Shown piece after piece: positions 34,088-43,264 of a stretch of DNA of 64,000 nucleotides. Every line of letters begins with the position of its first letter. Position 1 is the stretch's first letter. The DNA is from Brucella pseudintermedia. GTDB lineage: Bacteria > Pseudomonadota > Alphaproteobacteria > Rhizobiales > Rhizobiaceae. A model generated the notes under the pieces. That model saw only the letters and a list, made by a program, of their open reading frames with translations, was not told where the DNA came from and made no database searches. Location: NCBI RefSeq assembly GCF_042697365.1, contig NZ_CP137604.1; one strand, given 5' to 3'. Made by a program: the position numbers and the translations under genes.

Positions 34088-36633
34088 GTGCGGCCAGGTC
34101 TTTCTCGCTCGCTCTCCGCTTTGCGCTGCGTGAAATGCGCGGCGGGCTTGCCGGTTTCTATATTTTCCTTGCCTGTATCGCGCTGGGCGTTGCGGCCATC
34201 GGCGGCGTCAATTCGGTGGCGCGCTCGGTCAGCACCGGCATTGCCTCGGAGGGCCAGACCATTCTCGGCGGCGATGTCAGCTTCGCGCTCAATCAGCGCG
34301 AGACAACGCCGGAAGAGCGCGCCTTCATCGACAAGCAGGGCAACGTCGCGGAAAGCGCCACCATGCGCTCCATGGCGCGCCTGCCCGATGGCTCCGACCA
34401 GTCGCTGGTCGAGGTGAAGGCGGTCGATGCCGCCTATCCGCTCTATGGTGAACTGAAGGTCCAGCCGCAGCAATCGCTGGTCGCTATGACCGGCGAGAAG
34501 GATGGCGTTTATGGCGCTGCCGTGACGCAGGATTTTCTGAACCGCATGGGCCTGCCGCTCGGCGCAAAAGTGCTGCTCGGTTCGCAAGCCTTTGAACTGC
34601 GCGGCCTGATTGAGAGCGAGCCGGACCTGCTGTCGTCCGGCTTCAATTTCGCGCCGCGCTTTCTGGTTTCGCTGGATGGCCTCAGGGCTTCCGGCCTCAT
34701 TCAGCCCGGAAGCCTTGTCGACCATATCTACAAGGTTGCCTTGCCGGACGGCGCGACGGATGCGGCAATTGCCGAAGTGAGGCGGCAGGCCGCTGCCGAT
34801 TTTCCTGATGCGGGCTGGAACATCCGCTCCCGCGCCAATGCCGCGCCAGCGCTTAGCGCCAATATCGAGCGCTTCTCGCAATTCCTGACGCTGGTGGGGC
34901 TGACGGCGCTGATCGTCGGCGGCGTCGGCGTCGCCAATGCGGTGCGCGCCTATCTCGACGGCAAACGCGGCGTGATCGCGACCTTCAAGTCGCTCGGCGC
35001 GCCCGCGCGTTTCGCCGTGCTGGTCTATCTCGTGCAGATCATGGTGATCGGCCTGATCGGCATCGCGCTCGGACTGATACTGGCGGCGATCATTCCCTAT
35101 GCGGCAGCAATGGCGCTTGCCGATTATCTGCCCGTCGCCGGCGGCGGCGGTTTCTTTCCCGGCGCGCTGGCGCTTGCCGCCGTCTTCGGCCTCATCACCA
35201 CGCTTGCCTTCGCCATCATCCCGCTCGGCCGCGCCCGCGATATTCCGGCGACGGCGCTTTTCCGCGAGCAGGGTTTCGAGCAGCGCGGCTTGCCGCGGCT
35301 CCTTTATCTCGCCCTTGCCGTTCTGCTGATTGCAGCGCTTGCGGGGCTCGCGCTTTACGTCGCCTATGACCGGCGCATCGCAGCCATCTTCATCGTCTCG
35401 GCCATTGCTGCCTTCGGCGTGCTGCGGCTGGTCGCAGACGGCATTCGCTGGCTTGCCCGCCGCATCCCGCGTGTGCGCTCGACCGCATTTCGGCTTGCGG
35501 TCGGCAATATCCATCGGCCCGGCGCGCTCACCCCTTCGGTGGTGCTGTCGCTCGGCCTTGGCCTGACGCTGATGGTGGCGATTGCGCTGATCGATGGCAA
35601 TCTGCGCCGACAAGTGACCGAGAATATTCCGGCCCAAGCCCCGGATTTCTTCTTTGTCGATATCCAGAATCGTGACATCGGCGATTTCACCAAACTGGTG
35701 AGCGGCATCGTGCCCGACGGCAAGCTCACCTCCGGCCCGATGCTGCGCGGGCGTATCGTCGCCTTCAACGGCACCAATGTGCGTGATATGACCATTCCGC
35801 CGGAAGCTGCCTGGGTGCTGCGCGGCGATCGCGGCATAACTTTTTCCGATACGGTCCCTGAAAATTCGACGCTGAGCGAAGGCGAATGGTGGTCTCCCGG
35901 TTACAATGGTGAACCGCTGGTCTCGTTTGCGGAGCGCGAGGGCAAGGAACTGGGCCTGAAGCTCGGCGACACGGTGACGGTCAACGTGCTTGGCCGCAAC
36001 ATCACCGCGAAGATCGCAAGTTTCCGTCAGGTGCAGTGGGAAACGCTTGCGATGAACTTCGTCATGGTGTTTTCGCCCAATACCTTTGCCGGTGCGCCTG
36101 CGACATGGCTGGCGACGCTGACCATTCCCGACAGCCAGAAAAGCCTTGCGCCCGATGTGCTGCGGCAGGTCACGAAAACATGGCCCGCCGTCACCACGGT
36201 CAGCGTGACCGATGCGCTCAATGTCGCCAATGACCTGATCGGCCAGCTTGCGACCGCCATCCGCGCCGCGGCCTCCATTGCGCTCGCCGCTTCGGTTCTG
36301 GTGCTGGGCGGGGCGCTGGCGGCGGGCAACCGCGCCCGGGTGCATGATGCGGTGGTGCTGAAGACGCTCGGCGCCACGCGCGGCACGCTGATTACGGCCT
36401 ATGTGCTTGAATATATGCTGCTCGGGCTTGCCACAGCCCTTTTTGCGCTTGCCGCCGGCAGCGTGGCGGGCTGGTATGTCGTGGTCGAAATCATGAAACT
36501 GAAAGCAAGCTTCCTGCCCGATGTCGCGCTGATGACGGTGGCCATAGCGCTGGTGCTGACGGTCGGTTTCGGCCTTGCGGGAACATGGCGCGTTCTCGGC
36601 CAGAAGCCCGCAAAGGTGCTGAGAACGATATGA
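34084..36633 (+). CDS. FtsX-like ABC permease, YbbP type
   Basis: 849 residues. Ten membrane helices in the YbbP plan: one at about 20-40, a four-helix FtsX block near 260-380, more at 395-440 and a last FtsX block near 720-845, separated by two large periplasmic domains. The ATG overlaps the ATPase stop. YbbAP systems are thought to extract hydrophobic compounds from the membrane; substrate here unknown. Confidence 0.92.
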   Translation: MSAARSFSLALRFALREMRGGLAGFYIFLACIALGVAAIGGVNSVARSVSTGIASEGQTILGGDVSFALNQRETTPEERAFIDKQGNVAESATMRSMARLPDGSDQSLVEVKAVDAAYPLYGELKVQPQQSLVAMTGEKDGVYGAAVTQDFLNRMGLPLGAKVLLGSQAFELRGLIESEPDLLSSGFNFAPRFLVSLDGLRASGLIQPGSLVDHIYKVALPDGATDAAIAEVRRQAAADFPDAGWNIRSRANAAPALSANIERFSQFLTLVGLTALIVGGVGVANAVRAYLDGKRGVIATFKSLGAPARFAVLVYLVQIMVIGLIGIALGLILAAIIPYAAAMALADYLPVAGGGGFFPGALALAAVFGLITTLAFAIIPLGRARDIPATALFREQGFEQRGLPRLLYLALAVLLIAALAGLALYVAYDRRIAAIFIVSAIAAFGVLRLVADGIRWLARRIPRVRSTAFRLAVGNIHRPGALTPSVVLSLGLGLTLMVAIALIDGNLRRQVTENIPAQAPDFFFVDIQNRDIGDFTKLVSGIVPDGKLTSGPMLRGRIVAFNGTNVRDMTIPPEAAWVLRGDRGITFSDTVPENSTLSEGEWWSPGYNGEPLVSFAEREGKELGLKLGDTVTVNVLGRNITAKIASFRQVQWETLAMNFVMVFSPNTFAGAPATWLATLTIPDSQKSLAPDVLRQVTKTWPAVTTVSVTDALNVANDLIGQLATAIRAAASIALAASVLVLGGALAAGNRARVHDAVVLKTLGATRGTLITAYVLEYMLLGLATALFALAAGSVAGWYVVVEIMKLKASFLPDVALMTVAIALVLTVGFGLAGTWRVLGQKPAKVLRTI

Positions 36634-36740
36634 ATCATTTGTAATGTTGAAGCTTCCAATGAGGTAACCCCTTGGATCGCATGGATAATGCGGTTCGCTT
36701 TTCAAGCGCCACATCACGTTTTTTTACATCGGCTACTTGT

Positions 36741-36850
36741 ACGAGAGGGGTGAAATCCCCATAATGTCCGGTAGGCATGCTGGGGTCCCGCCAGCGGCGC
36801 CTGGCGGCGGCTCGGCCTTTCTGGAGCGCCCCGACACCGGACGGGACATG
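36741..36850 (+). ncRNA. ybhL-type structured leader RNA
   Basis: The 110 bases before the Bax-inhibitor-1 gene can fold strongly: a GGGG-TGAAAT-CCCC hairpin (36747-36760), a closing stem GTCCGGT/ACCGGAC (36766-36772 with 36836-36842) and an inner CGCCAG/CTGGCG hairpin. A ybhL leader motif is known upstream of this same gene family in Rhizobiales (Rfam, from memory). Position 18-26 bases ahead of the ATG suggests cis control. Assigned by position and fold, not by covariance search. Gap 36634-36740 shows nothing else. Confidence 0.7.
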
Positions 36851-36867
36851 GCAAAAGGATTTAAGTC

Positions 36868-37650
36868 ATGGCTGACTTTCGCAATATTCAGGCGCAGCAG
36901 AGGCCGGTAGGCGGCGCTCGTGCCGATGCAGGCATCGACCAGGGCCTGCGCAGCTATATGCTCGGCGTCTATAACATGATGGCTATCGGCTTGGCCGTTA
37001 CCGGCCTTGCCGCCTTTGCCGTTGCTGCACTCGCAACGACCACGGACCCGTCCGCAGCCGTCGCGCAGCTCGCCAACGGCAAGATGCTCACCGGCCTCGG
37101 CGTGGCGCTTTACACGTCCCCGCTTCGTTGGGTGGTGATGCTGGCGCCGCTCGCGGCAGTGTTCTTCCTGAGCTTCCGCATTGAACGTCTTTCGGTCTCG
37201 ACCGCCAATGCCGTCTTCTGGGGCTATGCAGCTCTCGTCGGCCTGTCGCTGTCGTCGATCTTCCTGGTCTTCACCGGCCAGAGCGTCGTTCGCACCTTCT
37301 TCGTGACGGCTGCTTCCTTCGGCGCGCTGTCACTCTATGGTTACACGACCAAGCGCGACCTGTCCGCCATGGGCTCGTTCCTGATCATGGGCCTGTTCGG
37401 CCTGATCCTGGCGTCGGTCGTCAACATCTTCCTCGGCTCCACCGCGCTGCAATTTGCAATCTCGGTGATCGGCGTCCTGATCTTCGCAGGCCTCACCGCC
37501 TACGACACGCAGTCGATCAAGGAAATGTATTACGAAGGCGATGCTTCGGATACACAGGGCCGCAAGGTCGTGATGGGCGCGCTGCGTCTCTATCTCGACT
37601 TCATCAACATGTTCACCTTCCTGCTGCAGTTCATGGGCAACCGTGAATAG
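36868..37650 (+). CDS. Bax inhibitor-1/YccA family membrane protein (YbhL)
   Basis: 260 residues, seven membrane helices. The N-terminal 35 residues are soluble (RPVGGARADAGIDQGLRSYM). The family C-terminal block TAYDTQSIKEMYYEGDA and FINMFTFLLQFMGNRE are present. BI-1 proteins act as pH-gated ion channels or protease-linked membrane regulators. Preceded by a structured leader RNA and followed by a strong terminator. Confidence 0.93.
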   Translation: MADFRNIQAQQRPVGGARADAGIDQGLRSYMLGVYNMMAIGLAVTGLAAFAVAALATTTDPSAAVAQLANGKMLTGLGVALYTSPLRWVVMLAPLAAVFFLSFRIERLSVSTANAVFWGYAALVGLSLSSIFLVFTGQSVVRTFFVTAASFGALSLYGYTTKRDLSAMGSFLIMGLFGLILASVVNIFLGSTALQFAISVIGVLIFAGLTAYDTQSIKEMYYEGDASDTQGRKVVMGALRLYLDFINMFTFLLQFMGNRE

Positions 37651-37672
37651 TCAGCCGAAGAGTGCTTGAACG

Positions 37673-37698
37673 AAAGGGCAGCGGAAACGCTGCCCTTT
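37673..37698 (+). terminator. Strong intrinsic terminator after the YbhL gene
   Basis: 11-bp perfect stem AAAGGGCAGCG / CGCTGCCCTTT around a GAAA tetraloop, followed by TTGCTTTT. Confidence 0.9.
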
Positions 37699-37764
37699 TT
37701 GCTTTTATCGCCGCAACTCCTGATGCATTGTGAGGACCCGTCCAAGATTTGTCTGGTTCCCCTC

Positions 37765-38310
37765 ATGCCTGTCGTTCGCGATTTCCAGCCTGCCGATATC
37801 GAAACCATCACCACGATTTATACGGATGCCGTGCTGACCGGCGCCGGTTCCTATGAGATCGAGCCGCCGACCATGGATGAAATGGCAAAGCGGTTTTCGG
37901 CATTCGTTGAGCAGGGCTTTCCGATCCTCGTGGCGGAGGAGGAGGGCCGGATTCTCGGCTATGCCTATGCCAGCTATTTCCGCGTCAGGCCGGCCTATCG
38001 CTGGCTGGCGGAGGATTCGATCTATATCGCTCCCAATGCCAAGGGAAAGGGCGTCGGCAAGCTTTTGCTGCGCGAACTCATCGCGCGGATCTCTGCCTTG
38101 GGCTTCCGGCAATTGCTGGCGGTGATCGGTGACGGCGAACACAATATCGGTTCGGTCAGGCTGCATGAAAGCCTCGGCTTTACCCATTGCGGGCGCATCA
38201 AGGGTTCGGGCTTCAAGCACGGACGCTGGCTCGACACGGTGCTGATGCAGCTGCCGCTCAATGGAGGACGCTCAACGGAACCGGGAATGCCGCCGCTGTC
38301 CTCATCCTGA
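37765..38310 (+). CDS. GNAT acetyltransferase, phosphinothricin N-acetyltransferase-like
   Basis: 181 residues from the ATG at 37765 (MPVVRDFQPADIETI); an earlier frame start at 37666 would read through the terminator. The acetyl-CoA motif KGKGVGKLLLRELI and the family block HESLGFTHCGRIKGSGFKHGRW are clear. Such enzymes acetylate phosphinothricin or methionine sulfoximine. The last residues and stop overlap a dispersed extragenic repeat. Confidence 0.9.
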   Translation: MPVVRDFQPADIETITTIYTDAVLTGAGSYEIEPPTMDEMAKRFSAFVEQGFPILVAEEEGRILGYAYASYFRVRPAYRWLAEDSIYIAPNAKGKGVGKLLLRELIARISALGFRQLLAVIGDGEHNIGSVRLHESLGFTHCGRIKGSGFKHGRWLDTVLMQLPLNGGRSTEPGMPPLSSS

Positions 38311-38331
38311 GCTTGTCGAAGGATCGAAGGG

Positions 38332-38724
38332 TCAGCTTTCCACGAGCTTGAGGCTCTTGTCGAACACGCGCAACACGCGCTCCAGCTCATGACCGCGCTT
38401 CATGATAAGCCCGCTTGCGGCGATGACCGAATAGGCGCCCTGTTTCTGTGCGAGTTTCGGATTCTTCTCGATGCGGAAAAGCGGCATTTCGCTCGCGCGG
38501 CGAAAGATGGAAAATACGGCGCGGTCGCCCAGATGATCGATGGCGTAGTCGCGCCACGCGCCGGAGGCGACCATGCGGCCATAGATATTCAGGATTTTGC
38601 CGAGTTCGTGCCGGTTGAAACTGACGGGGGCAGGTCGCGCGCGGTCGAGAGAAACGACCTTTGGCGAAGCAGACGAGGGAGAAGGGGACGCGGAATCCTC
38701 ATTCGCTGCGCTTGACGTATCCAT
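38332..38724 (-). CDS. DUF2794 domain protein
   Basis: 130 residues from the ATG at 38724 (AAAGGAAGGAA upstream). A Ser/Pro-rich N-terminus precedes the conserved DUF2794 core (VSFNRHELGKILNIYGRMVASG, YAIDHLGDRAVFSIFRRASE). Typical of alphaproteobacteria; function unknown. Cytoplasmic by sequence. Converges with the acetyltransferase gene, 21 bases apart. Confidence 0.85.
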   Translation of the reverse strand: MDTSSAANEDSASPSPSSASPKVVSLDRARPAPVSFNRHELGKILNIYGRMVASGAWRDYAIDHLGDRAVFSIFRRASEMPLFRIEKNPKLAQKQGAYSVIAASGLIMKRGHELERVLRVFDKSLKLVES

Positions 38725-39264
38725 TTCCTTCCTTTCAGCCTTTTGCGGAGCCACCCGGAAACCGGACCGCTCAAAACAAACTGCGTGCAACCGGGATCGG
38801 TATCGGCAAGGCGGTGCAGCGAACCGGACCGGCGCATGACAACAGGGTGATGCTTTTGTGAAGCAATTTCAAGGGGCCGCTTCCGCGAACCTGTCTGGAT
38901 CGCCGCTATGGGCGGAAAAAAATCCCCAATAAATAGGGACTAACTGTTGCGAGGGCTCATTCACGAAAAGAGAATGTGTGTTTGCAATGGTGATTGTTGG
39001 CCACATTTTCGCCTTGTCAGCTTCGCATTGCAGCCCGATTATGGCTTCAGCATCTACACGTTGCCTGAGACGGTTCGGTTCGGGCAAGTCCGACCCCAAG
39101 CCCCCCGCCCAAAGGACCTGCTCGGACCGAACCAACCTTTCCCGGCCTGGCTGTCAGCCCGGTTCGATGGCCGCTCCGCGAAGCCCGGCCGACGCTTTCA
39201 CCCGCTGAACTCCCTTGAAAAAACGCCGCCAAAGCGCGCCCTGCTGCGTTCAGCAACCGGCTGC
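38725..39264. other. 540-base intergenic region with a long hairpin (candidate small RNA)
   Basis: No convincing gene. At 39072-39091 and 39114-39133 two 20-base arms (GGTTCGGTTCGGGCAAGTCC and GGACCTGCTCGGACCGAACC) pair along their full length on the plus strand with two G:U pairs and one A:C mismatch. The 22-base loop contains a CCCCCC run complementary to Shine-Dalgarno sequences. No T-tract follows, so it is not a plain terminator. AT-rich promoter-like sequence lies around 38930-38990. Confidence 0.4.
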
Positions 39265-40083
39265 CTACAGGCTTACAGGCTTCTTCTGCTTGAAGATGGC
39301 TGCGCCATGGATGGGGCCGAGAGAGTTGTCGTCGCGGGTTTCCTGCAGCACCACGGCGCAGCCCGAAACGTCCTTGCGTTTCAGTTCGGAAGCCGGGATT
39401 TCGATTTTCAACGGCTTGCCGTCCCACATGCTGATCGTATCGATATCGCTGACCGTATTGCGATAAGTGACGGCTTCACCGGCATTTTCGCCCTCCGTGA
39501 TCGGGATCGTCACCGAATCGCGGAAATAGAACAGGACGACGTGAACGGGCGCATGGGGCTTCTCGCTTGCGCCGATATCGATGGACAGGCGCCCGTCATC
39601 GAGCTGCGTGATCGAAACCGGCACATCCAGCTTGCTGGCCGTGATGTGGGTCTTGATGGCCTCGCTGTCGCGGCCATTCACTTCGGCAGTGCCGTTGATG
39701 ACGGCCTGCGGCGTATAGATCATGCGGGCATTGAAGGAATTACGATAGGCGTTCTGCCGGTCGGTATTTTCCTGACTGGCAAGCGTGTCGCGCCAGCCCA
39801 TATAATCCCAGTAATTGACGTGGAATGACAGCGCCAGAACATTGGGGTCGTCGGCATATTTGGCGAGGTTGCGGTCGGCCTGCGGACAGGATTTGCAGCC
39901 CTGGCTGGTGTAAAGCTCCAGAACGGCCGTCTTCTTGTCGCTGTCCTGCGCCTTGGCCTGCCCCTGCATGGAGATGCAGCCGGTGAATGCCAGCCCCAGA
40001 ACGGCACAGATGCTACGCCAGCCGGGCAGATGCTCGCCTGCAAGCCATGGACCTGTCCCGCAGAAGGGGGCGTGGAGTATCAC
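39265..40083 (-). CDS. DUF1223 thioredoxin-like secreted protein
   Basis: 272 residues. N-terminal signal (about 20-46, cleaved near AKAQDS; a lipobox-like TGC at 36 leaves lipoprotein processing possible). The DUF1223 thioredoxin-like domain carries CKSC (Cys63/Cys66) in LYTSQGCKSCPQADRNLA and a cis-proline-like region YTPQAVING. A redox role in the periplasm is likely; substrate unknown. Minus strand, downstream of acnA but separated by a terminator. Confidence 0.87.
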   Translation of the reverse strand: MILHAPFCGTGPWLAGEHLPGWRSICAVLGLAFTGCISMQGQAKAQDSDKKTAVLELYTSQGCKSCPQADRNLAKYADDPNVLALSFHVNYWDYMGWRDTLASQENTDRQNAYRNSFNARMIYTPQAVINGTAEVNGRDSEAIKTHITASKLDVPVSITQLDDGRLSIDIGASEKPHAPVHVVLFYFRDSVTIPITEGENAGEAVTYRNTVSDIDTISMWDGKPLKIEIPASELKRKDVSGCAVVLQETRDDNSLGPIHGAAIFKQKKPVSL

Positions 40084-40197
40084 TTCGTTTCATCCCGCAA
40101 TAATTGTCACTGACATCTATTATGTAAGAAGTCTTGCAATCAATAGGAATTCACGTTGCGGTGAGAGCCTCATTCCTCGTGTCTGATCCGCAACAAA

Positions 40198-40224
40198 AAG
40201 CCGCCGGAAAAAATCCGGCGGCTT
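40198..40224 (-). terminator. Intrinsic terminator after acnA
   Basis: Perfect 10-bp stem AAGCCGCCGG / CCGGCGGCTT, 7-base loop, 22 bases past the acnA stop; TTTTTGTTG follows on the minus strand. Confidence 0.9.
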
Positions 40225-40245
40225 CGATTTTCAAACTGGTGCCGT

Positions 40246-42933
40246 TCAAGCGGCCAGATCGCGCAGAACGGTCTGCAGAATGCCGCCGTTCTTCATGTAG
40301 TCCAGCTCGTCCAGCGTATCGATGCGGCAGATGAGCGGAACCTTCTTCACCGTGCCGTCGGCATAGGTGATGGAGGCTTCGACCTTCTGGCGCGGACGCA
40401 CATCGGCGAGGCCTTCGATGGTGACGATTTCGTCGCCCTTGAGGCCCAGCGTCTGCCAGCTCGTGCCTTCCTCGAAGACGAAAGGCACAATGCCCATGCC
40501 GACGAGGTTGGAGCGGTGGATACGCTCGAACGACTGCGCGATCACGGCCTTGACGCCCAGCAGGTTCGTGCCCTTGGCAGCCCAGTCACGCGAAGAACCG
40601 TTGCCGTATTCGACGCCTGCGAAGACGACGAGCGGCACGCCCTCGGCCTTGTACTGCATGGCAGCATCGTAGATCGAGGTTTCTTCCTTCGACGGATAGT
40701 GGATGGTGTAGCCGCCTTCACGTCCGTTTTCACCCAGCATGTGGTTGCGGATGCGGATATTTGCGAAGGTGCCGCGCATCATCACTTCATGGTTGCCGCG
40801 ACGCGTGCCGTACTGGTTGAAGTCGGCGACGCCGACGCCATGGTCGAGCAGATACTTGCCAGCAGGCGACTGCGCCTTGATCGAACCGGCAGGCGAAATG
40901 TGGTCGGTGGTGATCTTGTCGCCGAAGAGGCCCAGAATGCGGGCGCCCTTGACGTCGCCGATCGTGCCGGCTGACTTGCCCATGCCGACGAAGTAAGGCG
41001 GGTTCTGCACATAGGTCGAATTGTCGTCCCATGCATAGGTCTGGCCTGCGGGAACCTGCACGGCCTGCCAGTTTTCGTCGCCCTTGAACACGTCCGCATA
41101 TTTTTCCGAGAAAATCTTGCGCGTCACGTTCTTGGCGATGAAGTCCTGGATTTCCTGCGAAGAAGGCCAGATGTCGCGGAGATAGACCGGGTCGCCGTTC
41201 TGGTCTTCGCCGAGCGGCTCCTTGGTCAGGTCCTTGGTGACCGTACCGGCAAGAGCGTGGGCGACGACGAGCGGCGGCGAGGCGAGGTAGTTAGCCTGAA
41301 CGTCCGGCGAAACGCGGCCTTCGAAGTTACGGTTGCCGGACAGGACGGCAGCCGCGATCAGGCCCTTTTCGTTGATCGTCTTGGAGATCGGAGCCGGCAG
41401 CGGACCGGAATTGCCGATGCAGGTCGTGCAGCCGAAGCCGACGAGGTTGAAGCCGAGCGCATCGAGATCCTTCTGGAGGCCAGCGGATTCGAGATAGGCG
41501 GCGACAACCTGCGAACCGGGCGCGAGCGAGGTCTTGACCCATGGCTTGGTCTTCAGGCCCTTGGCGACCGCATTGCGGGCCAGAAGGCCAGCGGCGATCA
41601 GCACGCTCGGGTTCGAGGTGTTGGTGCAGGACGTGATGGCGGCAATCACGACATCGCCATGGCCGAGATCGTAGTCCTCGCCCTCAACGGCATAACGCGT
41701 GGCCTGGCCGGAGGTCTTCTTGTACTCGTTTTCAAGCGAGGTGGCGAAACCGGAGCCGATGTTTTCCAGCGGAATGCGGCCTTCCGGACGCTTCGGGCCG
41801 GCCATCGACGGAACGACGTCGCCCATGTCGAGTTCGAGAATGTCGGTGAAGACCGGATCGGCCGCACCCTTTTCACGCCACATGCCCTGCGCGCGGCAAT
41901 AGGCTTCGACCAGTTCGATGCGATGCTCGTCGCGGCCAGTGGTGTTCATGTAGTTGAGCGTTTCGCGGTCGACGGGGAAGAAGCCGCAAGTCGCGCCATA
42001 TTCCGGGCCCATATTGGCGATGGTCGCACGGTCGGCCAGCGTCATGTTTTCGAGGCCCTCGCCGAAGAATTCGACGAACTTGCCGACAACGCCCTTCTTG
42101 CGCAGCATCTGCGTGACGGTGAGCACGAGGTCGGTCGCGGTCACGCCTTCCTTGATCTTGCCGGTCAGGCGGAAGCCGACGACTTCCGGCAGCAGCATGG
42201 AAACCGGCTGGCCGAGCATGGCCGCTTCAGCTTCGATGCCGCCGACGCCCCAGCCCAGAACGCCAAGGCCGTTGACCATGGTGGTGTGGCTGTCGGTGCC
42301 GACGCAGGTGTCGGGATAAGCGACGGTCGCGCCGTCTTCTTCCTTGGTCCAGACGGCCTGGGCCAGATATTCAAGGTTCACCTGATGGCAGATGCCGGTG
42401 CCCGGAGGAACGACGCGGAAATTCTTGAACGCCTGCTGGCCCCACTTGAGGAAGCGATAGCGCTCGCCATTGCGCTGGTATTCGAGGTCCACATTGGCCT
42501 TGAACGCGCTTGGATTGCCGAATTCATCGACGATGACCGAGTGGTCGATGACCAGATCGACGGGAACCAGCGGATTGATCTTTTCCGGATCGCCGCCGAG
42601 CGCCTTGATGCCGTCGCGCATGGCTGCAAGGTCAACGACGGCTGGAACGCCGGTGAAGTCCTGCATCAGCACGCGCGCCGGGCGATAGGCGATTTCCGCG
42701 CCCGCGGAACCGCGGTCGTTCAGCCACTTGGCAACAGCTTCGATGTCCGACTTCTTGACGGAGCGGTCGTCCTCGAAGCGGAGCAGGTTCTCAAGCAGAA
42801 CCTTCATGGAGAATGGAAGCTTGGAAATGCCTTCGAGGCCATTCTTTTCGGCTTCGGTCAGGCTGTAATAGACGTAATCCTTGCCCCCGACGGTGAGGGT
42901 CTTGCGGCATTTAAAGCTGTCGATGTGCGACAC
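40246..42933 (-). CDS. acnA: Aconitate hydratase A
   Basis: 895 residues, the expected length. [4Fe-4S] ligands are in ITSCTNTSNPSVL and GFGCTTCIGNSGPL; the swivel domain has GVEYGNGSSRDWAAKG. The enzyme isomerises citrate and isocitrate in the TCA cycle and, as apo-protein, can bind RNA in other bacteria. Divergent from ccmA with a 331-base gap. That gap holds no further gene; it has a weak Irr-like sequence near 43130. Confidence 0.97.
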   Translation of the reverse strand: MSHIDSFKCRKTLTVGGKDYVYYSLTEAEKNGLEGISKLPFSMKVLLENLLRFEDDRSVKKSDIEAVAKWLNDRGSAGAEIAYRPARVLMQDFTGVPAVVDLAAMRDGIKALGGDPEKINPLVPVDLVIDHSVIVDEFGNPSAFKANVDLEYQRNGERYRFLKWGQQAFKNFRVVPPGTGICHQVNLEYLAQAVWTKEEDGATVAYPDTCVGTDSHTTMVNGLGVLGWGVGGIEAEAAMLGQPVSMLLPEVVGFRLTGKIKEGVTATDLVLTVTQMLRKKGVVGKFVEFFGEGLENMTLADRATIANMGPEYGATCGFFPVDRETLNYMNTTGRDEHRIELVEAYCRAQGMWREKGAADPVFTDILELDMGDVVPSMAGPKRPEGRIPLENIGSGFATSLENEYKKTSGQATRYAVEGEDYDLGHGDVVIAAITSCTNTSNPSVLIAAGLLARNAVAKGLKTKPWVKTSLAPGSQVVAAYLESAGLQKDLDALGFNLVGFGCTTCIGNSGPLPAPISKTINEKGLIAAAVLSGNRNFEGRVSPDVQANYLASPPLVVAHALAGTVTKDLTKEPLGEDQNGDPVYLRDIWPSSQEIQDFIAKNVTRKIFSEKYADVFKGDENWQAVQVPAGQTYAWDDNSTYVQNPPYFVGMGKSAGTIGDVKGARILGLFGDKITTDHISPAGSIKAQSPAGKYLLDHGVGVADFNQYGTRRGNHEVMMRGTFANIRIRNHMLGENGREGGYTIHYPSKEETSIYDAAMQYKAEGVPLVVFAGVEYGNGSSRDWAAKGTNLLGVKAVIAQSFERIHRSNLVGMGIVPFVFEEGTSWQTLGLKGDEIVTIEGLADVRPRQKVEASITYADGTVKKVPLICRIDTLDELDYMKNGGILQTVLRDLAA

Positions 42934-43264
42934 TGCGTTCGTCCTTATGCTGCTGGCCGGAAAACCAGGACGAACGCCTAGGCTAGCGTTTCAAGGACGC
43001 GCCAAGGTGCGGGTGCAGTCATTTCCGCTGTCCGTCCCGAAGCCTGCGTCCATAAGGGCAACAGGTTGAGATCGGCCAAAAATGGTTTCCACGCCGACCG
43101 CTGGCGTGGTAGCCCTCATATAGAGAGTTTTCTAAAACGATTCCAGACAGAATATCGTGAATTCGGCCCCTTGCGGCGAAATGTTGCGATGCCTTTGCGT
43201 AGATCTTCCGGGCTTCCGGTTCTATTGGTCTGGCGCTTATCCATTGGGGCTTAGAGGGTATAAA

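Noticed and set aside
33787..36717. A 976-codon minus-strand open frame over the YbbP and YbbA genes
   Set aside because: It overlaps two well-supported coding genes and its composition (His/Arg-rich) is that of a shadow frame.
38947..39828. Plus-strand 293-codon frame before and over DUF1223
   Set aside because: It runs antisense through a gene with a clear signal peptide and CxxC motif.
43130..43146. Irr-like sequence TCTAAAACGATTCCAGA before acnA
   Set aside because: Only 10 of 14 positions match the consensus; recorded in the acnA entry but too weak to call.
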